DNA of 64,000 bases from positions 1,550,001 through 1,614,000 of the forward strand of contig OOIN01000004.1 in assembly GCA_900323505.1 (NCBI GenBank). Reading direction: 5' to 3'. Of the stretch, positions 54,381-63,530 are shown piece by piece. The translations under genes and the position numbers were made by a program. Below the pieces are notes generated by a model. That model saw nothing but the letters and a program-made list of their open reading frames with translations, was not told the origin of the DNA and ran no database searches. Source of the DNA: Ustilago trichophora. Lineage: Eukaryota; Basidiomycota; Ustilaginomycetes; Ustilaginales; Ustilaginaceae. Position 1 is the first letter of the stretch. The number at the start of each line of letters is the position of its first letter.

Positions 54381-54570
54381 CGGGGGAAAAAAGGGGGTCA
54401 AAGTTTTGTTGTTCATAAAGCTCTCACACTGACATAAAGCTTAATCCAACGACATCCTCTTAGAATTCACTCAAGACCATGCATGTTTGTCCGGGATGTG
54501 CGATCTTTGATATGCTTGTAAAGTCGATTCGTATTCAAACATGCCAAAATCTAAAATAAGCCAGATACAA
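54381..54570. other. Short convergent gap of UBP8 and LHS1
   Basis: Only 190 bp separate the two stop codons, so the 3' untranslated regions probably overlap. Confidence 0.5.
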
Positions 54571-57345
54571 TCAAAGCTCTTGATGACGAGGAGAGTCTTC
54601 CTCCTTCTTATTCTCCTCCTTCTTCTTATCCTCTTCCTCCTTCTTATCCTCCTCCTTCTTATCCTCCTTCTTATCCTCCTTTTTCTCCGGTTGCTTCTTC
54701 TTCTGTGGTCGGGTCTTTGCAATTCTACGTCTTTTGATCTTACCAATTGATTCGTTTAACTTTCTCCTTCTTGCATCAACATCAGTTGTCAACAAAGCCG
54801 GATCATCCGAAGGACCCTTTTTATCCTGCAAATCCTTACCCTTCTTAAACCATTCTGCATCCTTATCGATAGTTGCTTGAAGAGACTCTAATTCCGACAT
54901 GCTATATTTGGAACTTTGATTGTTCTCGATTGCCGCCGTCAAATTTGCCTTTGCTTCCGTCACAAATACCAAAGCGTCATTGAGCGAAGCAGAAAACTCT
55001 TCAAACGAGGCACTACGCAAGCGCGATTGGTCCAGACGAAGTTCGAGCGGCTTGATCAGTGATTCGAGAGAAGCACGTTTGAGCTTGAGTGTAGAAGTGT
55101 CGGCGGTTTCACCATCGTCACTGAGCCAAGAGGAGAGTTCTTCGATTTTGGCGGTGATGGCAGAACGTTCAGAGGACTTGGAGACAGAGGAGAAGGTGGG
55201 ATCTTCGACCAGATCGCGTACACGGTAGAGGTAGGATTCAATGGCATTGCGTGCTTCCTCACGAGCAGCTTTGCGGGTGGCTGCTTGGGCCATGGTCCAC
55301 AGTTTATCCTTGCTCTTTTTGATTTCTTCGCCAGAGAGCGGGCGGACAGCGTCGTTCTGCGGGATGACGCGGGCGGTGAGCTTGACAATCTTGTCCTTGG
55401 CAGGGATCGAAGTGAGCGTTTCATCGCCTTCGACTTCGGTCGAGTCCTCAGAAAGGTCGTCGGAAGAGGTGCTGTTGGTAGAGGCGGTACCGTTGGTGGC
55501 AGTGGCGTTGGAAGCGGCCTTCTTGGGGGTGGAGACGCCAAAGAAGCTCTTGAGCGCACCAGCAATTCCGCCAGCCTTGGGTTTGACAACAAGAACAATA
55601 TTTTCGACCGCATAGGTACCCAATGGCCTGCTGACAACCGTCAGATTGACGTGGGTATCCACCTGATCCAGCTGCCCACTAGCCTTGATATCCTTCAAGA
55701 CATCATCGATGCCCGTAATCTCAACCATGCTAATCGCCCGGTCCGTATTGGCACCTAGCTCCTTTTGCGAAGCCGGATCGTATTCGAGCTCAAAGATAAA
55801 GTCCTCCTTGACGTTGTCGTACTGACGCAGCACCGACTCGGTCTCGTACGAGGCGGCGGGGAAGATGGTCTCCACTTTGCCGTCTTCCTTGAGGTTGACG
55901 GCGTAAGGGATGAGGTCGTAGGCGCGAATCTCCTTCATTCGGAACTGAGGGTTGAAGCTGGCTCCGTAGAAAGCGGCGCCCATGACAGCCGCCTCGTCGG
56001 CGTTGACGTTCTGAGCGAGCTTCGAGTCCGGAATTCCAGCCTCGCGCAGTGCGTTCTGGACCAAGGGTACACGCGTGCTACCACCAACGAGGACGATCGA
56101 GTTGATATCGCCTAGCTTCAAACCCGCGTTGGCCAAGGCCTGGTTGATAGGTGTAGTGAACTTGGGCACGAGGCCAGCGGCGCTGACCGCGTTCTCGAAA
56201 TCTTGACGCTGGATCATGGTGCGGAAGTCAATCTCGTCAATGAGACTCTCGACGCTGCTACTGGCGGCATCGTTGGCGCTGAGAATGTGCTTGACGCGGT
56301 TAGCCTCCTTGAGCAGTCTTGCCATGGCACGGTGGTTGTCCTTGATCGAGCCGCCGATTTGGGCTCCGTGCTTGGCGTCAAACTCGGCGGCGAGCTTGTC
56401 GCGGAGGATCAGATCCAGTCGAAGTCCGCCGACGTTGCGCTCCCAGCCAACGCCCTTGACGTCGACGATGGTGGCTTCTTTCTGTGCCTTGCCAACAGAC
56501 AGGATCGAGTCGATCACAACGGGCTTGGTGCTGAATTCGACCACTGTCGCGCGAACACTGCCTGAACCTACGTCGAAGAAGAGATGCTTTTCGGGCTGAG
56601 GGAAAGTCCTAGTCTGTGCATAGTTGACTGCGGCGGCAGCACCATCGGATACGAGTCTGGGGCGGAATCCGGCGAGAATGGCCGAATCGACAATAGCCTG
56701 GCGCTCCTGAGCGTTGAAGAAGGCTGGAACGGTCACGACAGCATCGAGTCCACCGAACGATCCAATGTTGAATCCAGCAGGGAGCGAAGGGTTGACCCTT
56801 TCACTCGCAGTCTCCTCAGCGAGCTTCTTTGCGTATTCCAACTGCATGCCCACCAGCTCCTCCACCGTCAGTACTGGCAGCGAAGACAGCTTCGGGTTGG
56901 GCTCGTAGGGCCTCTTCAACGAGCACGTTCCGCGATCGGAGTTGACCACGTCATTCCCAAAGATGGAGCTGTAGAGATCAACGTACTCCTTGTCCTCCTC
57001 ATTGGTGGTGCGGCCAAGAAGAGTCTTGAGGCCGTAGAACGATTGTTTAGGTTCGCGGGTAGCGTGGTTGTAGGCGTTGGTGCCGAAGAGGATCTCTTCC
57101 TCGAGACCCCACTTTTTGAACGAGACTGCAGACTGGATCTTGCGCTTCGAATCGCGGTCGAGCACCACATCGAATGGCAAGCCAGGCTTGACGAGGGAAA
57201 CCTTCATCCATTCGGTACCATAGTCGAACGCAACGACGCCCATAGCAGTCGTCGAGGCCGACAAGAGGGTGACAGCGAGCAGTGCGAGAACGCAAAGCAT
57301 GCTGAAGGCCGTGCTGATACGGCCGAGGCCGATGGAGAGGCGCAT
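54571..57345 (-). CDS. LHS1: ER-lumenal Hsp70-like chaperone (Lhs1/Hyou1-type)
   Basis: The product is 924 aa. Lhs1/Grp170 acts in the ER lumen as nucleotide-exchange factor and co-chaperone of BiP in protein import and folding. The start MRLSIGLGR followed by a hydrophobic stretch to about residue 35 is a signal peptide; the longer frame has no ATG. The Hsp70 ATPase part has FDYGTEWMKVSLV (about 38), an actin-like phosphate motif FDVGSGSVRATVVEF (about 260), and NSIVLVGGSTRVPLVQ (about 430). A long C-terminal extension, typical of the Hsp110/Grp170 branch, ends in an unusual Lys/Glu repeat (KKEDKKEEDKKEEE, about 880-915) and the tail HQEL, which resembles ER-retrieval HDEL. A TGACGTGC site about 330 bp upstream may bind an unfolded-protein-response factor. 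Confidence 0.92.
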   Translation of the reverse strand: MRLSIGLGRISTAFSMLCVLALLAVTLLSASTTAMGVVAFDYGTEWMKVSLVKPGLPFDVVLDRDSKRKIQSAVSFKKWGLEEEILFGTNAYNHATREPKQSFYGLKTLLGRTTNEEDKEYVDLYSSIFGNDVVNSDRGTCSLKRPYEPNPKLSSLPVLTVEELVGMQLEYAKKLAEETASERVNPSLPAGFNIGSFGGLDAVVTVPAFFNAQERQAIVDSAILAGFRPRLVSDGAAAAVNYAQTRTFPQPEKHLFFDVGSGSVRATVVEFSTKPVVIDSILSVGKAQKEATIVDVKGVGWERNVGGLRLDLILRDKLAAEFDAKHGAQIGGSIKDNHRAMARLLKEANRVKHILSANDAASSSVESLIDEIDFRTMIQRQDFENAVSAAGLVPKFTTPINQALANAGLKLGDINSIVLVGGSTRVPLVQNALREAGIPDSKLAQNVNADEAAVMGAAFYGASFNPQFRMKEIRAYDLIPYAVNLKEDGKVETIFPAASYETESVLRQYDNVKEDFIFELEYDPASQKELGANTDRAISMVEITGIDDVLKDIKASGQLDQVDTHVNLTVVSRPLGTYAVENIVLVVKPKAGGIAGALKSFFGVSTPKKAASNATATNGTASTNSTSSDDLSEDSTEVEGDETLTSIPAKDKIVKLTARVIPQNDAVRPLSGEEIKKSKDKLWTMAQAATRKAAREEARNAIESYLYRVRDLVEDPTFSSVSKSSERSAITAKIEELSSWLSDDGETADTSTLKLKRASLESLIKPLELRLDQSRLRSASFEEFSASLNDALVFVTEAKANLTAAIENNQSSKYSMSELESLQATIDKDAEWFKKGKDLQDKKGPSDDPALLTTDVDARRRKLNESIGKIKRRRIAKTRPQKKKQPEKKEDKKEDKKEEDKKEEEDKKKEENKKEEDSPRHQEL

Positions 57346-58149
57346 AGTTGATTGCAACAACTCCCGACCGCGGCTTGCGTACAACGAAGTAGTGTTGTTG
57401 CTAGAGAAAGGCTGAAGCCGGCAGCCCTACTGCTGTGTCTAGAGAATTTGTTTGCGATCAAAGGTCCTGCTTTGAACAGCTTCCTCCTTTTTAAAGGTGC
57501 AGGCGGAGGAAAGAAGACTTGATGGTTGCAGGAGCAAAACAAGGAATGCTTGGACGAAGTGGTGTGTGTTGCTCTTTCGATGCTGAGCTGGAAGAAATGT
57601 ATGGAAGCCACTTCGTGTTGGGCTAGGGAATGTGTGAAATTGAGCTTGCTACGTGTCCACTTTGATGCGGGTGACGTGCACAAGCACAGTGCCGAAATGG
57701 GTTCGTGCGAGGCTCGACGCCGAAATTCACAGAACTCCGCTCCTTTTTTTTTAGCTCTTAAGATGTAGATTTATGAAACCTAACATGTTTTTAATTCGCA
57801 TCAACGTCGTCTAGTTCTGTACTCCCCACCTCCATATTTTCCCTGAAGTAGGGTCCACAGCCGAGACTGGAGAAGAACGCCAACTCGCACAGCCCAAAAC
57901 AGTGCCACCTCGATATCAGTGCAGAACAAATTGCGAAAGGAACATACAGTAACTAAGAGAATCGTGGGCGGGGGTGGTGGATGGTATATGTACAGAGCGA
58001 GTCCTATCAAAAATAAACATGACGACGACAGATGGAGCAACAGCCTCATTCCGAGCCAGCTGTCACTTCACTGCATTCTAGCGAGTCGAACAAAGAACGC
58101 TGCATCATGAGCTAGCTAGGTCAGGGTCCGATATGGAAGAAGAGTGCAG
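57346..58149. promoter_or_regulatory. LHS1 promoter and gap to RAB5
   Basis: About 800 bp hold the upstream region of LHS1 (tandem with RAB5). Two ACGTG cores (57651-57656 and 57672-57679) and one TACAGTA (57944-57950) are visible. No gene is supported. Confidence 0.5.
57672..57679 (-). promoter_or_regulatory. Candidate unfolded-protein-response element upstream of LHS1
   Basis: TGACGTGC matches the TGACGTG core recognised by XBP1-type bZIP factors of the UPR. The placement about 330 bp before an ER-chaperone gene makes it plausible; this is inference from one site. Confidence 0.35.
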
Positions 58150-59257
58150 TTAGCAGTTGCAAGCCTCCTTCCTGTTGGTCTGCTCGTTGTTCTGCAAATC
58201 CACGCCTCCAGCCTGACCACCACTTGCCTGCCTTGCGCCGCTACCTGCACCTGCAGCACCAGCAGCAGCGTTCCTTGCGAGATGCAGGTCGATGGGAATC
58301 TTCTTTGCGATCTCTGTAAACACCTCTACTACACCTTCACCAGTCTTGGCCGACGTCTCAAAGAAGAGCAGACCAGCTTCCTTAGCATATGCCTCAGCTT
58401 CGTCCTTGGGTACCGCCCTCAAGCTGTCACCGGCCGCAGCTTCAGGTGTTGTGGTGGCCGTCTCATCATCGTCCTCGGTCTCTTCGTTGACGGATGACGA
58501 GGAGGCAGAGGTCTCGTTGAGCAAATCGATCTTGTTTCCGACCAGGGCGATAACAATGTTGGGGTTGGCCTGACGTTGGAGCTCCTTGACCCAGGACTTG
58601 GCCTTTTCAAAAGACGAGGCCTTGGTGACGTCGTAGATGACAGCAGAGGCTTGGGCGTTGCGGTAGTACATGGGCGCGAGCGAATGGAAGCGTTCCTGTC
58701 CCGCAGTGTCCCAGATCTCAAACTTGATCAATCGATCCTCGAGGCGGCATTTTTGCTGTCATTTTGCACAAGGCAGATATGAGACATGGTGTGTCAGTCC
58801 ATAGTGAGCAAAAGATAGAGAAGATTCGGACTATTGCTCTTGCGCCAGCACAGAGTCTGAAGCGGCGAGATGAGAAACTCACAGTAAGGAAAGCAGCGCC
58901 GATGGTAGGCTCCTTGTTCTCCTGGAAGTCGTTCTGCACAAATCTCAGAACCACTGAAGACTTGCCGACCGCAGCTTCGCCTGTCATCACCAATCGTTGA
59001 CATGGAGATGAAGAAAACAACGAGAGACGCAAAGTCAACACCATTCACCGCAGAGCGTTCCAAAGCGAGACAAGCGAGAGATTATGTCAGTGATGAAGTC
59101 CTTGTCGAGTCGGACATGCCAAAAAGTCTCTGCAAAGCAGCCTGGGAGATGAATGCGTACCAAGAAGGACAAGCTTGGTCTGGAAAGGCTTCTGAGGGGC
59201 AGCGGCGGCGGCGGCACCAGCCTCGCCAGCAGCGTTGTTGGAAGGTTGAGCGGACAT
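58150..59257 (-). CDS. Rab5-type small GTPase
   Basis: Exons join(58150..58755, 58883..58980, 59161..59257) on the minus strand encode 266 aa. Rab5/Vps21/Ypt5 controls early-endosome fusion and motility. Motifs: the P-loop G-EAAVGKSS is formed across intron 1 (180 bp, GTACGC...GACAG), the switch I/effector [10 protein letters not shown] crosses intron 2 (127 bp, GTGAGT...GACAG), then [24 protein letters not shown] and ETSAKTGEG. The C-terminus ends CNC, a dual-prenylation signal. A low-complexity acidic Ser/Glu/Asp insertion of about 35-40 residues follows GNKIDL, making the protein longer than the usual 215-220 aa. The Ala-rich N-terminus ([20 protein letters not shown]) is normal for Rab5. 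All joins keep the frame. Confidence 0.95.
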
Positions 59258-60255
59258 GTTGGTTGTTGGAGTCACGGCAGTAGCTGTTTTGTCGGAGGAT
59301 AGATTGAGCTAGCACCTGGAGATAGTCAAGATCGTATGCTATCGCTGATGTGTGGTTCAAAGAGCAGCTGAGTTTTCGATGATTGAATGATCGTGCGAAG
59401 AAACTGTCGAAATTCGTCGACAAGCACCGTTTGTTCTAGTTTTTACTGTGAATCGCAAATAGATCCGGATATTTGCTGTTGGATGGGGTGGAATTGAAAA
59501 GGTCGAGGAGGATGGTGATGATGGTGCAGAGCTGAGAGAAAAGACTTGTGTAGTGAATCGGATTGGGCAGTCCAGTAGTTGCTGTGTGTGTGTGCTATAT
59601 GGTGCAGCTGTGCAGCGTGTGTGGAGTGCAAGCAGAGTTGCTCGCGCGGGAAAAAGGTGAAAGTGAGAGAAAGAGTGGCGCAGCACGCTGCACAAGCCGA
59701 GACACACACAGACACACATACTGTACCCTCACCCTGTGCGCCAGAGCCAAGGGGAGCCGAGTCTCGAGATTACGCTTCTCTGCTCTGATGCCTCTGCCGA
59801 AGCCCACGATGCTAGTAAGCTGGGTCGAGATTTTTTTGCAAATCTTAATTGTTGTTTCACAGGTCTAACATGCTTAGGCTTGCCCTTGGAATGAAACGGT
59901 ATCGGCTGTCCATTTTGGTATAGAGGATGTGAAGCAGTCTGGAGAAGTGAATCAGAAGGTTACAGAGTTGGACGAGAAGAGGCTAAAAGTACATTGCGAT
60001 GCGGTGCGCAGAGCGTAGAGTTACAGACGAGAGAATGCGTGCGGAACAAGATCGGCCTCGATCGTCTTGATAGACCTCGTTGACCTTTCAAGGAGCTAGA
60101 TGGAGCGATGTTGATGCAGTCATTGTGGCCTTGATGTTGTCGGTACACCATTGCCGGCCCGCGCAAGGGAGCATGGAAAAATAGCGAGTACAAGCACGAC
60201 CAGCTAAACCAAGATGGAAGAGTTGCAAAAAGGGAATCGTGACGGGGTGGCCAAC
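59258..60255. promoter_or_regulatory. RAB5 upstream region
   Basis: About 1 kb between tandem minus-strand genes. It holds TACTGTA at 59719-59725, (CA)n-like sequence near 59700 and (TG)n near 59585. No gene is supported. Confidence 0.5.
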
Positions 60256-60853
60256 CTAATCCGACTCTTCTGCGTTCTTCGCTGTCTTCCTTCGCTTCCC
60301 ACCCCTATTGTCACCTGCAGCTGCACCTGCTGCTCCACTATCCGTTTCGACCGGATCGGGAACTTTGGCAACAATATCCTTGAGAAAGTCAAATGTCTCG
60401 TTTGTGTGCACTGTGCGCTTGCTGTTTGTTAGGATTCCACATACGAGATGTCAGCCATGTGTTTCTTACGAAATCAAGAGATTGGAAGGAAGGGATTTTG
60501 TCAGGAGAATGGGTGGATGGGAGGATCAGGCACTTACACATGGTAAGGAGTCATCTTTTTCGCTCCTCTACTCCTCGTTTCTTTCACCGTCTCTTCAACG
60601 ATGCTGGCCATGAAGAGTTCCAATGCTTTGGCTACCACCACCACCACATCGACAACAGACACAATTTTTGTCAGAAACAAAGCTCTTCTTTCCATCATTC
60701 GCAAGAAGAATCAAGGAACGGGGGGTAAAGACGACAAGACTTACAAATCAGAACTGGCGTCGCCTGGGCAACTTTTCCAACATCTTCATCGGCCTGCATG
60801 ATTTTCTTGATTCGAGCCACAGGGAACTTGCATTGTGCCGATCGTTTTACCAT
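60256..60853 (-). CDS. BUR6: Negative cofactor 2 alpha subunit (DRAP1/Bur6), histone-fold protein
   Basis: Exons join(60256..60421, 60538..60631, 60745..60853) on the minus strand encode 122 aa. NC2-alpha pairs with NC2-beta through histone folds, binds TBP on promoters and blocks TFIIA/TFIIB entry. Exon 1 gives [20 protein letters not shown], the first histone-fold helix and loop; exon 2 gives [20 protein letters not shown] and [11 protein letters not shown]; exon 3 gives [15 protein letters not shown] and a basic KRRKTAKN tail. The introns are 113 bp (GTAAGT...TGGTAG) and 116 bp (GTAAGT...AACAG), and both joins keep the family reading. The KRT...[13 protein letters not shown] ending separates it from NF-YC and CHRAC proteins, which are the alternatives. 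Each exon is too small to stand out as an ORF. Confidence 0.9.
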
Positions 60854-61170
60854 CTTGTATGCCTGTTAAGCAGTTGAGTCGAGGGAATGTGTTATGCGAT
60901 TGAGGACGAGGTTGCAGCAGTCGAGTGGTGGAGTTGGGAATGGAAAGTCTGTGCAGACAGGGTGCAGCTGTTGAAAAGTGCTCGCTGGACCAGGAAAGGC
61001 TCTTTCGGCCGGGAATTTAATGCACCGTGTCAAGGGGCTCACATACATGCATTCCTTCAACGCTGTCTTCGACGGAGCTCATCACTCGTCAAATCACACG
61101 GCACCAGCTCGACATCAGTGCCATCATTGCATTGAGAGAGTGTGAAAGCTAAGTGCTGCAAAGCCGATCC
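60854..61170. promoter_or_regulatory. NC2-alpha promoter / CSN3 3' region
   Basis: A 317-bp gap between tandem minus-strand genes. No repeat or gene is seen. Confidence 0.5.
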
Positions 61171-63009
61171 TCAGTAATCGGTATCATCAAAGTCATCAGC
61201 TCCCGAATACGCGTCCGCGCCACCGGCCGTTCTGGCATCTCGAATCTTCAACCCGCGCATCAAATATGCAGGGCTCTTCTCCAGCTGTCTATCTCTCTGC
61301 TGAAGCAGATTTTGCCACTGCTTTGCCGTGCGAATCTTGTCCTCGAGCAGCGAGACTGAAGAGGTGGAGATGTACGAGTCGCCGCCGAAGGGGTCGAATT
61401 TTACCACCCATTCTCCGGTTACGGCGGTGGAGCCGGCAGAAGACGTGGGAGGGGTGAGGGTGGCCTGGACCCATCCTTTGCGAACCTGCAGTTGCCAGCA
61501 CAGGAAAGGAAATGTGGAGAAAGGTCAGCCTTTAGTTAGAGAGCAATGTGTCAGAGTGCAAGGGTGTGAACTTACGATCTCTTGTACGTCAGCACGAACA
61601 CTTTGAACCGCATCAGCGTCTTCCGCACCAACCATCTGGGCGATCCTGTTGAGCGACAGTGCGCTATACACCTCTCCCAGCCTCTGAATCTTTCTCTGTC
61701 TGTAAAGCTCCAAGCATCTCCTGACTAGGCCCACATTGCGATCCTGTTCACCCAAACAACAAACTTTGTCAGCCTTGTCTGATCCTCAGCATTACAAACA
61801 AATCCGGAGACTGTAGTGAACGTACCTTTTCAAATGCTTCCCTCTTCTCCTCAGCCACGTGCTGCACGTCAGCTGCTGCTTTTGGTTTTCGGCTCTCATA
61901 GGCAGAAACAAAGGCGAGGTAAGGCTGTGCGAGCTGTTTAAATGTCCTTGTGACGACCGGAGGCGTGTAGATGGGCACGGGCGAGGTTTTGCCGTCTGCG
62001 AGAAGCTGGACCAGAAGGAGCTTTTTGTATGCGTCCATGTGGATGGCGCTCACTGCTACAGCTGGGCTCGAGATGCACTTTTGCGAGAGAGAGAACATGG
62101 GGAGAAGAGGATGTCAGCTGACCGTGTGGTAGCAAATATGTTGATGGAGTGGGGGGGGGGGGGGGGGGGGGGGGAGGCGGACACTCACGGTCTCGAGCGC
62201 ATCAATGGCGTCACGCAATCGATCGAGCTTGATATAGATCAAGGCGGAGTAGTAAAAGTACTGCAGGATGTCAGAGTGGGTGAGTGGCGTGATGGAGGTG
62301 TCTGCATCGATGAGAGGCAGGTCGAGGAGCATGGTTGCTGCTTCTGCATATCGCGCTGTCTTGAGGTATTGCTGTTTCGACAGATGCGTGCCATGATTTG
62401 AAGCCTACTTGTCAGTTACACCTCTGTGCTTCTTCTATCTATGGGAGTAGCACCACTTACATATGCGAGCATAGGATGTAAAGAAGTGATACTGTCTGGT
62501 CGGGTCAAGAACCTCGATGCCAACGCCTGCAGCAACTGCAAAGCCGATTCAGGATTCGTCACCCTGTCACCCAAACCTGAAAAGTTGGCCGCTAGCTGAG
62601 TAACCTTGTCCCCCGCCAACTGGACCTGTGCCAGATCGAATCTCTGTACGAATGTGGTAATATGCGGAAGCAATATGGATGCATCCTCGGCTGAGCTTGT
62701 CGAATGTGTCGCTCTGGCAGCCAGGATGTAGAGCATCCCAAGCGAGTGCGTTGCTGGGTTGAGCGCTGAGAGGGGATCAACATTTCCTTGGATAGGATCG
62801 CAGAGGACAGTCTCTGAGGAGGAAGTGGAAGCTTGCTGAGAGCGACTCGAGCTGGGGCCGCTCCGGGAGGGCTCGCCATCGGAAGGAGCGTTGGAGCAGA
62901 GCTTGCGGAGGGCAGGAAGAAGAGTAGATTCGATACGGGCTAGGTCAGCGCCGCATTCGAGGATGAGGGCGAGGGTGTCCTCGATTCCGGTGAGGACTGT
63001 GATGCCCAT
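61171..63009 (-). CDS. CSN3: COP9 signalosome subunit 3
   Basis: Exons join(61171..61488, 61576..61743, 61826..62077, 62189..62404, 62461..63009) on the minus strand encode 500 aa. CSN3 is a PCI-type scaffold subunit of the COP9 signalosome, which removes NEDD8 from cullins. Similarity segments are ATHSLGMLYILAARA, KQQYLKTARYAEAATMLLDLPL, LQYFYYSALIYIKLDRLRDA, VSAIHMDAYKKLLLVQLL, and a PCI-like winged-helix region at LYRQRKIQRLGEVYSALSLNRIAQMVG. The tail ends in an acidic DDFDDTDY. All introns are short (87, 82, 111 and 56 bp) and phase 0. The first exon's 184-codon frame reads past the donor for 14 more codons. A Ser-rich insert lies at about 45-70. Intron 2 holds a 24-base G run on the plus strand. 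Identification rests on residue pattern; other PCI proteins are less likely. Confidence 0.88.
62151..62174. repeat. 24-base poly(G) tract inside a CSN3 intron
   Basis: An uninterrupted G run on the plus strand (C run on the transcript) starts 14 bp beyond the 5' splice site at 62188. Its true length may vary or be misassembled. Confidence 0.9.
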
Positions 63010-63530
63010 ACTGCGCTACGAATTCGAATCCTTGTCCGTTCGCTCGAGTAGTTACTCTGAAGGAGATGGTGTCGATTGAGAGAAGAGAAGGATATCGGAT
63101 TGAGAGCTGTCACTTTGCAAATTGACCTGAGCGCGCAGCAGCAGCAGCAACTGCGTATTCTCCACATCTCCTGCCCAAAAAAGCCACTTTCCTTGTGACC
63201 TACATAGGTCTAACACTTCAGCATCATGCGAAAGTGTTGGGGTTGATACTGTATGCGCGCTTTGCTTTCTTTCGGAGGAGCGGAATTCAAGAGCCGGAAT
63301 GCTTGAAGCGTGTTGGAAGCATGCATGACCATTCATTCACTTCAAAATTTGAGAAACGCGAATGATTTCGAGACTGCTTAGCCAGCCCTAGTGTGTCGCA
63401 GTTTGAATTCAAACACACACACACAACACAAAGAGGCTCATCCTCAACCGTCATCGTTGTCTTCCAACTTGTTGATCCCCACCATCATTTCTCAAGACAC
63501 CCATCCTTCTCCATACTGCTTCAATCGGAT
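63010..63530. promoter_or_regulatory. Divergent promoter of CSN3 and the ssSPT gene
   Basis: A 521-bp region. TACTGTA lies at 63247-63253 and a (CA)n stretch at 63413-63427. No gene is seen. Confidence 0.6.
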
